Assembly (NCBI GenBank): GCA_014382645.1
Contig: JACNJI010000273.1
Span: 1-19,432 of the forward strand
Origin: Verrucomicrobiota bacterium
Lineage (GTDB): Bacteria; Verrucomicrobiota; Verrucomicrobiia; Opitutales; Seribacteraceae
Length of the DNA: 19,432 nucleotides
Direction: 5' to 3'
Positions 12,923 to 19,432 of the stretch are shown one piece after another (within the stretch, counting starts at the first letter, position 1; every line of letters begins with the position of its first letter). The translations under genes were made by a program, and so were the position numbers. A model generated the notes under the pieces. It ran no database searches. It worked only from the letters and a program-made list of their open reading frames with translations, and had not been told where the DNA came from.

Positions 12923-15900
12923 ATGAGGAATTTTTCAAAAGACAAGCCAAGCGAAGCCGACCTTCGACAATTACTAGAGCAACGTATTGTCTACTTGGAT
13001 GGTGCCATGGGCACCATGATCCAACAACACAAGCTGGAGGAGGACGACTTTCGTGGAGACTTATTTAAGGCTCACGACAAAGAGCTGAAGGGCAACAACG
13101 ATCTTCTCTGCCTCACGCGACCTGACATAATAAAGGATATCCACAGTGCCTACTTCGAGGCGGGAAGCGACATGGTGGAGACCAACACCTTCAGCGGAAC
13201 CTCCATCGCAATGGCGGACTATTCTCTAGAGGGAATCGTTCATGACCTGAATGTCGCAGCGGCTCTGCTCGCTCGTGCCGCAGCAGACGAAGCAATGGAA
13301 AAGGACCCGAGTCGACCTCGTTTCGTGGCCGGTGCCATCGGACCCACAAACCGCACCACCTCACTCTCCCCCGACGTCAACGACCCGTCCAAAAGAAACG
13401 TTACCTTTGACGAACTTGTAACCGCTTACCGCAACCAAGCAAAAGCCTTAATTGAAGGTGGCGTCGACCTGCTCTTGCCCGAAACAACCTTTGACACTCT
13501 CAATTTAAAGGCAGCTCTTTTTGCCATCGAGGATTTATTTGACGAGATCGGTCGACGACTCCCGCTCATCTTGTCCATAACGATCACGGATGCCTCAGGT
13601 CGAACTCTCTCCGGTCAGACAACCGAGGCCAGTTGGAATTCCATCTCTCATTCAAACCCACTCTGCGTGGGTCTCAACTGCGCATTAGGTGCGGACGCGA
13701 TGCGTCCTTATCTCCAAGAACTCTCCCGTAACGCCAGCTGTCTCATACACTGTTACCCGAATGCCGGACTACCAAATCCACTAGCCCCTACGGGTTACGA
13801 TGAAACCCCGGATGACACAGCCGACTCCCTTTCCGTCTTTGCCAAAGAAGGTCTGCTAAACATTGCGGGTGGTTGTTGCGGAACAACCCCTGAACACATC
13901 CACGCCATCGTGGAAAAGCTTTCCGAGCACCCTCCTCGGCATGCGCCTAAAATCGAGCCTGCCCTAAGGCTAAGCGGACTAGAACCCTTTCATCTAAAGG
14001 GCAACGACGCCCCGTTTCTGATGATCGGTGAACGAACGAACGTCATGGGATCTCCCCGTTTTCGTAAGCTCATCGAAGCCCAGGACTTCGAAGCAGCTCT
14101 CTCCGTGGCCAAGCAACAAGTGGACACCGGGGCCAACGTCATCGACGTCAACTTTGACGCCCCTCTTCTGGACGGCGAAGCCTGTATGACTCGCTTTCTC
14201 AATCTAGTGGCAGGCGAACCCGACATTGTTCGAGTACCGATAATGATAGACAGTTCGAAATGGTCTGTCATCGAGGCGGGATTGAAGGTAACTCAAGGAA
14301 AGTGCATCGTAAACTCGATCAGCTTAAAGGAAGGGGCAGATTCCTTTAGGAAGCAAGCACACCTTGCCCTTCGCTACGGTGCATCAATCGTGGTCATGGC
14401 TTTTGATGAAAAAGGACAAGCGGCCACCCTGGACGACAAAATCCGGATCTGTGAAAGGGCTTATAAAATATTAGTGGAGGAGGTCGGTTTCCCACCGGAA
14501 GACATAATTTTCGACCCGAACGTCCTAACAGTCGCCACAGGTATATCCGAACACGACTCATACGGCATAGACTTCATCGAGGCAGTACGCGAGATCAAGA
14601 AACGTTGCCCGCATGCTCGAACGAGCGGTGGAATAAGTAACGTCTCCTTTTCTTTTCGAGGAAACAATACTGTCCGCGAGGCCATGCACACTGTTTTTCT
14701 ATATCATGCGCGCAAGGCGGGTTTGGACATGGGTATCGTCAATGCCGGCATGCTGGAGGTCTATGACGAAATTGATCCCATATTGCGTGAAAGGGTTGAG
14801 GATGTCATATTAAACCGCAGGGCGGATGCATCGGATCAACTTTTAGAACATGCCGAAAAGGTAAAAGATCAAGCCTCGGGCAAGAAGTCTTCGGGACCTG
14901 ATCTTTCTTGGCGAGAATTATCCGTAACGGAGCGACTGGCCCACGCCTTGGTTAAAGGCATCGGCGATTACGTCGAGAAAGACGCCGAAGAGGCCAGACA
15001 GGAACTGGGTCGCCCCCTTGAGGTCATCGAGGGACCGCTAATGGATGGCATGAAGATTGTGGGCAAGCTGTTTGGAGACGGTAAAATGTTCCTTCCACAG
15101 GTAGTGAAAAGCGCACGAGTCATGAAGCGTGCAGTCGCCTATCTGGAGCCGTTCATGGACGCCGAGAAACAAGCTGGCGCAAGCAGCAAACGGGGCACAA
15201 TGATCATTGCCACCGTCAAGGGAGACGTCCACGACATCGGCAAAAATATAGTCGCCGTAGTTCTCGCATGCAACAACTGGGAAGTCGAAGACCTCGGAGT
15301 AATGGTTTCCTGCGAAAAGATTCTACAGGCGGCAAAGGAGAAAAATGCCGATATTATCGGCTTGAGCGGCTTAATCACACCATCTCTTGACGAAATGGCC
15401 AGCAATGCCGCCGAAATGAAGCGGCAAGGATGGACCATCCCCTTACTCATCGGGGGCGCCACTACAAGCAAAGCTCACACTGCCATAAAACTAGCTCCAC
15501 ACTATGACCAGCCTGTGGTTCAAGTCGCCGACGCCTCCCTCGTGGTCAATGTTTGCAATGAGTTGACCAATCCGGAAAAGAAGAAGGACTTTGTCGAATC
15601 GCTAAGGAAGACACAGGCGGAATTGCGTGAAAAGCATGCCACTGCAAACGGACCGAAACTACTTTCACTCGAAGAGGCCCGAAGCCGAAAATTATCGCTG
15701 GACTGGTCTTCCGAAAGAATCGAGGAACCGGCAGAGAATAGGCTCGGAGTAAGTGTTTTCGAAGAAGTTTCACTTGAAACGGTCGTGGAATATTTCGATT
15801 GGTCACCCTTTTTCTGGTCATGGGAGCTAAAAGGCAAATTCCCCGATATTTTCCAAAAAGGGGATTTAGGCAAAGAAGCCAAATCACTTTATGACGATGG

Positions 15901-16636
15901 CAGGAAAATCCTCGATCAAATCATTTCCGAAAAACGTTTTCAATGCCGCGCCGCGGTAGGTCTATGGCATGCCAACTCCATTGGGGATGACGTCGAATTA
16001 TATGACGGAAAGTCAAGGGACACCACCCTTGCCACCTTTAGGTTCCTTCGCCGACAACAAGAAATCCTGAGCAAAAAGACCCAATACTGCTTGGCTGACT
16101 ACATAGCCCCAAAGTCATCAGGCATTACGGACTACCTTGGCGGCTTTGCCGTAACAGCAGGATCCGGAGTAGAAACTTTTGCCAGAACTTTTCAAGATAC
16201 GGGAGACGACTACTCGTCAATCATCGTCAAGGCTCTGGGAGATCGGTTTGCGGAAGCGATGGCCGAATACATGCACCACAAGATTCGCTGTTGGTGGGGG
16301 TTCGGAGAAAAAGAAAATCTCGACAGTGATGCCCGCATTGCGGAAAAATACCAAGGCATCCGTCCCGCCTCAGGCTACCCCTGCCAACCCGACCACACCG
16401 AGAAGGACACGTTATGGAACATTCTGGATGCGGAACAATCGACTGGCGTTCAGTTGACGGAATCTCGGGCGATGAATCCGGGGTCCTCTGTTTGCGGTCT
16501 CTATTTCTCCAACCCTAAAGCAAACTATTTCAACTTGGGTCGCATAAACCAAGATCAAGTGAAAGACTATGCCGCCCGTAAAGGTTGGACTGTAGCGGAA
16601 GCGGAAAAGTGGCTTAGGCCCAATCTTGCCACCTAA
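12923..16636 (+). CDS. metH: Cobalamin-dependent methionine synthase
   Basis: Transfers a methyl group from 5-methyltetrahydrofolate to homocysteine through cobalamin, making methionine in the cytoplasm. At 1237 residues it is full length (E. coli 1227). Order of domains: homocysteine/Zn barrel (about 1-345, [11 protein letters not shown]; Zn ligands in GLNCALG at about 253 and GGCCGTT at about 317-318); folate barrel (about 355-640, [25 protein letters not shown]); B12 cap and B12 domain (about 660-895, [11 protein letters not shown] with the cobalt-binding His near 770, then [14 protein letters not shown]); and the reactivation domain with SAM-binding [15 protein letters not shown] (about 1147-1161). 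All catalytic motifs are intact. The leader carries a perfect inverted repeat, which suggests regulation. thrS follows 87 bases after the stop. Confidence 0.98.
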   Translation: MRNFSKDKPSEADLRQLLEQRIVYLDGAMGTMIQQHKLEEDDFRGDLFKAHDKELKGNNDLLCLTRPDIIKDIHSAYFEAGSDMVETNTFSGTSIAMADYSLEGIVHDLNVAAALLARAAADEAMEKDPSRPRFVAGAIGPTNRTTSLSPDVNDPSKRNVTFDELVTAYRNQAKALIEGGVDLLLPETTFDTLNLKAALFAIEDLFDEIGRRLPLILSITITDASGRTLSGQTTEASWNSISHSNPLCVGLNCALGADAMRPYLQELSRNASCLIHCYPNAGLPNPLAPTGYDETPDDTADSLSVFAKEGLLNIAGGCCGTTPEHIHAIVEKLSEHPPRHAPKIEPALRLSGLEPFHLKGNDAPFLMIGERTNVMGSPRFRKLIEAQDFEAALSVAKQQVDTGANVIDVNFDAPLLDGEACMTRFLNLVAGEPDIVRVPIMIDSSKWSVIEAGLKVTQGKCIVNSISLKEGADSFRKQAHLALRYGASIVVMAFDEKGQAATLDDKIRICERAYKILVEEVGFPPEDIIFDPNVLTVATGISEHDSYGIDFIEAVREIKKRCPHARTSGGISNVSFSFRGNNTVREAMHTVFLYHARKAGLDMGIVNAGMLEVYDEIDPILRERVEDVILNRRADASDQLLEHAEKVKDQASGKKSSGPDLSWRELSVTERLAHALVKGIGDYVEKDAEEARQELGRPLEVIEGPLMDGMKIVGKLFGDGKMFLPQVVKSARVMKRAVAYLEPFMDAEKQAGASSKRGTMIIATVKGDVHDIGKNIVAVVLACNNWEVEDLGVMVSCEKILQAAKEKNADIIGLSGLITPSLDEMASNAAEMKRQGWTIPLLIGGATTSKAHTAIKLAPHYDQPVVQVADASLVVNVCNELTNPEKKKDFVESLRKTQAELREKHATANGPKLLSLEEARSRKLSLDWSSERIEEPAENRLGVSVFEEVSLETVVEYFDWSPFFWSWELKGKFPDIFQKGDLGKEAKSLYDDGRKILDQIISEKRFQCRAAVGLWHANSIGDDVELYDGKSRDTTLATFRFLRRQQEILSKKTQYCLADYIAPKSSGITDYLGGFAVTAGSGVETFARTFQDTGDDYSSIIVKALGDRFAEAMAEYMHHKIRCWWGFGEKENLDSDARIAEKYQGIRPASGYPCQPDHTEKDTLWNILDAEQSTGVQLTESRAMNPGSSVCGLYFSNPKANYFNLGRINQDQVKDYAARKGWTVAEAEKWLRPNLAT

Positions 16637-16645
16637 AGGGATAGC

Positions 16646-16693
16646 GAGGAGGTATTTGCTTTGGCGTTGCCGGTGTTGGCCCGCCTGCATTAA
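16646..16693 (+). promoter_or_regulatory. Strong ribosome site with possible 10-codon leader ORF before thrS
   Basis: GAGGAGG (16646-16652) is the best Shine-Dalgarno sequence in the window, yet no long ORF uses it. With a spacing of eight bases it points to TTG 16661, encoding MALPVLARLH and TAA (16691-16693). A leader peptide or translational coupling into thrS is possible; a chance purine run is the alternative. The peptide has no threonine, so classic threonine attenuation is not supported. Confidence 0.2.
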
Positions 16694-16723
16694 TTGGTCG
16701 ACCCTGAAAAACCGTTAGTAACA

Positions 16724-18574
16724 ATGAAGCAAATTACTCCGATTGAGGAACTCCGCCACTCGGCATCTCACATTTTGGCGACTGCTGTGCTGCGTCTTTT
16801 CCCCGAGACCAAACTGGATATAGGTCCTCCGACTAACACCGGTTTCTACTACGATTTTGATCTCGATCACAATTTCACTGCTCAGGATTTGGAATCCATC
16901 GAATCCGAAATGAAAAAAGTAGTGAAAGAAAACCAGAAGTTCGTGCGAATGGAGGTAAATCGGGACGAGGCCATAAAGCTGATCTCCGAGATGGGACAGG
17001 AAACCTACAAGTTAGGTCGACTTCAGGACATCCCGGAAGGGGAAGACATTTCCTTTTACCGGAACGGGGAATTCCTAGACCTTTGCGCCGGGAGCCATGT
17101 CGGTTACACGAAAAAGCTCAAAGCCTTCAAACTTCTCAGCATAGCGGGAGCATACCACCGAGGAGACGAAAAGAACAAGCAACTGCAAAGAATTTACGGG
17201 ACTGCCTTTCCCACCAAGGATGAATTAGCTCAATACCTTGAACAATTAGAGGAAGCTAAGAAGCGAGACCACCGCCAACTCGGTCGCGAACTCGGGCTAT
17301 TTCACATCGACGAAATGGTAGGGCAAGGCTTGGTCCTCTGGAAACCCAAGGGTGCTATCATTCGACAAGAGCTTGAGAGGTTCATCTCCGAAGAACTCAC
17401 CAAGCAAGGCTACTCGCAAGTATACACTCCACACATCGGGAAACTAGATTTATTCCGCACTTCGGGCCATTTCCCATACTATCGAGAATCGCAATACCCG
17501 CCAATCGTTCATCGCGAATGCCTCGAAGCGCTAGCTGAAGAAGGTTGTTCCTGCTCAGAACTCTCCAACAAGCTAGATCAAGGGGAAATCGAGGGGTACC
17601 TGCTCAAACCGATGAACTGTCCGATGCATATCCGCATCTTTCGCTCCGAACAGCACTCTTACCGCGATCTCCCTGTTCGCCTCGCCGAGTTCGGTACGGT
17701 CTATCGCTGGGAGCAATCTGGCGAACTCAACGGCATGACTCGTGTTCGCGGTTTCACTCAGGACGACGCTCACCTCTTTCTCCGAGAAGATCAACTTCAG
17801 GATGAGATTCAAGGTTGTCTGGGATTGGTGAAGCTAGTTTTCTCCATTCTGGGAATGAACGATTATCGAGTTCGCGTTAGTTTGCGTGATCCCGAATCCG
17901 ACAAGTACGTTGGAGATCCCGCCGCATGGGACAAGGCGGAATCCGACCTCCGTGAAGCAGTCAAGGCCATGGGCGTAGATTACGTTGAGGAACCAGGCGA
18001 GGCAGCGTTTTACGGCCCGAAGATCGACTTCATTGTCAAGGACGTCATCGGTCGTGAATGGCAACTCGGGACGGTGCAGGTAGACTACAACCTGCCCGAG
18101 CGCTTCGATCTCTCCTACGTGGGTTCCGACAACAAGGAGCATCGCCCCGTCATGATTCATAGAGCGCCGTTCGGTTCCATGGAGCGATTCTGCGGCGTTC
18201 TCATCGAGCACTTTGCTGGAAGCTTCCCGACTTGGCTTGCACCCGAGCAAGTGCGTCTGCTCCCGATGAACGACGACCTGGTTCCTCAGGCTCAAGAAAT
18301 TCTAGAAAAATTCCAATCCGCCGGACTTCGAGGGAGCGTGGATAAACATGCAGCGAAGCTCGGAGCCAAGATCCGCAACGCCGAAAACGACAAGATCCCC
18401 CACATGCTGGTTCTCGGGAAACGCGAAGCTGAGGAAGGGAAAATCTCCGTCCGTTCACGAGCCAACCCCGAACTGGATGGCCCCATGACCGTAGACGAAT
18501 GTCTGGCTAAACTCCTTGAGGAAGTAAAAACCAAGGCCCTTCCTAGGCCCAAAGTACAGAAAGAGAATGGCTGA
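16724..18574 (+). CDS. thrS: Threonyl-tRNA synthetase lacking the TGS domain
   Basis: Charges tRNA-Thr with threonine. From ATG 16724 it has 616 residues; the in-frame TTG at 16694 would add ten with no family counterpart. The protein starts directly with the editing domain: HSASH (12-16) and CAGSH (121-125) give the HxxxH...CxxxH Ser-editing site. The N-terminal TGS domain of E. coli ThrRS (about 60 residues) is absent. The class II catalytic core shows motif 2 TVYRWEQSGELNGMTRVRGFTQDDAH and Zn ligands C299 (KPMNCPMH), H350 and the His of MIHRAPFGS. A lineage-type insert before KPMNCPMH contains C266, C275 and C277. The anticodon-binding domain starts near 520 (EQVRLLPMNDD). yidD overlaps its end by eight bases. 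Confidence 0.96.
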   Translation: MKQITPIEELRHSASHILATAVLRLFPETKLDIGPPTNTGFYYDFDLDHNFTAQDLESIESEMKKVVKENQKFVRMEVNRDEAIKLISEMGQETYKLGRLQDIPEGEDISFYRNGEFLDLCAGSHVGYTKKLKAFKLLSIAGAYHRGDEKNKQLQRIYGTAFPTKDELAQYLEQLEEAKKRDHRQLGRELGLFHIDEMVGQGLVLWKPKGAIIRQELERFISEELTKQGYSQVYTPHIGKLDLFRTSGHFPYYRESQYPPIVHRECLEALAEEGCSCSELSNKLDQGEIEGYLLKPMNCPMHIRIFRSEQHSYRDLPVRLAEFGTVYRWEQSGELNGMTRVRGFTQDDAHLFLREDQLQDEIQGCLGLVKLVFSILGMNDYRVRVSLRDPESDKYVGDPAAWDKAESDLREAVKAMGVDYVEEPGEAAFYGPKIDFIVKDVIGREWQLGTVQVDYNLPERFDLSYVGSDNKEHRPVMIHRAPFGSMERFCGVLIEHFAGSFPTWLAPEQVRLLPMNDDLVPQAQEILEKFQSAGLRGSVDKHAAKLGAKIRNAENDKIPHMLVLGKREAEEGKISVRSRANPELDGPMTVDECLAKLLEEVKTKALPRPKVQKENG

Positions 18575-18884
18575 GAACCGGCTCACGCCGAAACGATCAC
18601 TCCTCCACATTGCCAACGCAATTGTCGCGTTTCCTATCGTGATTCTCGTGCATGTCTATCGTTTTTTCTCGCCTTTCAAAAAATATTTGCTCGGACCGAC
18701 GGCAGGTTGCCGCTTTGCGCCCACCTGCTCGGCCTATACACTGGAATGCCTACGACGATTCCCTCTCCCTATGGCTCTCTGGAAAAGCATCCGTCGAATA
18801 GCCAAATGCAACCCTCTTCACTCGGGTGGTTATGACCCAGTCATCAGCGATGATGAGGATCGCCGGTCCCAAAAGAACAATTGA
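18567..18884 (+). CDS. yidD: Membrane protein insertion efficiency factor YidD
   Basis: A small inner-membrane-associated protein that aids YidC-dependent membrane protein insertion. The 105-residue product has a hydrophobic/amphipathic N-terminal segment (IANAIVAFPIVILVHVYRFF, 15-34) and the family signature CRFAPTCSAYTLECL (48-62) with C48 and C54, then KCNPLHSGGYDPV (80-92, C81). The canonical HG between the two halves is RFPLPMALWKSIRRIAKCNP, a normal variant. The acidic tail SDDEDRR is typical. Its ATG overlaps the end of thrS by eight bases, and the next gene starts three bases after its stop. yidD is usually found beside rnpA and yidC, so this thrS linkage is unusual for the family. 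Confidence 0.95.
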   Translation: MAENRLTPKRSLLHIANAIVAFPIVILVHVYRFFSPFKKYLLGPTAGCRFAPTCSAYTLECLRRFPLPMALWKSIRRIAKCNPLHSGGYDPVISDDEDRRSQKNN

Positions 18885-18887
18885 CCC

Positions 18888-19432
18888 GTGCGCATCATCC
18901 CCGTCGAAAACTTTCCCTCACGCGATGAAGCGGCACTTGTCGCATTTTTGGAGCGTTGCAAAAGTGAAGCCCGAAGAAAAGATTCTCCATATTTCGGTTC
19001 CATCACGGTCGAAACTAATTTCATCGACCCACTTGCTATCCTCGAGGCGATCAGTGAGGAGGGAAAGCCCTTGTGGTACGTCGAGCGCCCATCGGAGGAA
19101 TTCGCGCTATCGTGTGGAGAAGCAGTCGCATACCAAGAATTTTCGGGTCACGCTCGTTTTTCCGAGGCCCGTGGCTTCGCCGCCGAAGTATTTTCCCGAA
19201 CCATTGCCACGGGCGACCTAGCGTCCGGCGGTGCCGGCCCCATGTTCGCTCTCGCCGCAACCTTTGAAGAAAACAATGACGTGAACGAGGGTCACCCCGC
19301 ACCGCTCGCCGTGTTCATGCCCCGCTGGCAAGTACTTCGGAAAGGCGGTCGGCACTATGCAATTGCGAATGCAAAGATTGAACCAGACTCCAACCTTCCT
19401 CAGATGGCACAAGGCCTTTGGGCCGCGCACGC
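18888..19432 (+). CDS. Isochorismate synthase-like protein (5' part, runs off window)
   Basis: The first 181 residues of a chorismate-binding enzyme from a GTG three bases after the yidD stop; the frame is still open at 19432. The visible order fits MenF/EntC: DPLAILEAISEEGKPLWYVERP (the strand giving the usual FYWE/YWxxP), SCGEAVAYQEFSGHARFSEAR, the GG-containing GDLASGGAGPMFALAATFEE, then the FMPRWQVLRKGGRHYAIAN region that precedes the catalytic chorismate-binding domain. It would convert chorismate to isochorismate for menaquinone or a siderophore. The catalytic half lies outside the window, so anthranilate or aminodeoxychorismate synthase component I are not fully excluded, but the N-terminal style favours MenF. 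It is tightly packed with thrS-yidD. Confidence 0.75.
   Translation, partial: MRIIPVENFPSRDEAALVAFLERCKSEARRKDSPYFGSITVETNFIDPLAILEAISEEGKPLWYVERPSEEFALSCGEAVAYQEFSGHARFSEARGFAAEVFSRTIATGDLASGGAGPMFALAATFEENNDVNEGHPAPLAVFMPRWQVLRKGGRHYAIANAKIEPDSNLPQMAQGLWAAH

Noticed and set aside
16637..16723. T-box or threonine attenuator before thrS
   Set aside because: No T-box core motif, no terminator and no threonine-rich leader peptide in 87 bases.
1..19432. CRISPR array, prophage, transposon or integron
   Set aside because: No regularly spaced repeats, transposase, integrase or phage structural genes; the gene order looks like stable chromosome.

Overview
The window looks like chromosomal DNA of a Gram-negative bacterium, most probably a member of the Verrucomicrobiota (Opitutia-like). 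This is an inference. It rests on outer-membrane and periplasmic protein types, frequent GTG/TTG starts, a general lack of Shine-Dalgarno sites, and the overall look of the secreted proteins; no rRNA is present to confirm it. No phage genes, insertion sequence or CRISPR array were seen.

Layout from left to right. A small SRP RNA (minus strand, 21-114) lies head to head with aroC (chorismate synthase), which is followed by a degenerate G3E/CobW-like P-loop protein. A tRNA-Leu(CAG) comes next. Then four plus-strand genes for exported proteins (2313-6947) form a probable operon: a Gly/Asp-rich secreted protein with a beta-solenoid-like C-terminal half, an outer-membrane beta-barrel protein, a FecR-like periplasmic protein, and a Sel1+MORN repeat protein whose start overlaps the preceding stop. 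This is the least understood part of the window and the best candidate for an undescribed system.

Next, on the minus strand, a 52-residue single-membrane-span protein, too short for usual ORF cutoffs, sits just upstream of a double-CDGSH iron-sulfur protein. Divergent from them is a clearly decayed gene (7610-8526) for a Tat-exported sugar-phosphate isomerase/epimerase-like TIM-barrel protein. It can be followed through at least five frame changes and two in-frame stops. The minus-strand korA-korB pair (2-oxoacid:ferredoxin oxidoreductase, alpha with fused gamma domain, and beta) follows. Behind it is a minus-strand unit of tRNA-Pro(TGG), a DUF985 cupin and a putative 2OG-Fe(II) oxygenase, packed closely enough to share a transcript.

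The right end is a plus-strand housekeeping run: metH (cobalamin-dependent methionine synthase, with a perfect 12-bp inverted repeat ending six bases before its start), thrS (threonyl-tRNA synthetase without a TGS domain), yidD, and the 5' part of an isochorismate-synthase-like gene that runs off the window. aroC at one end makes chorismate and the menF/entC-like enzyme at the other end would use it, but they are 17 kb apart.

No gene-free stretch exceeds about 300 bases. The longest gaps are 115-241, 6948-7076, 7489-7609 and 11448-11590; their inverted repeats are listed. All family assignments come from reading motifs by eye, with no database search.
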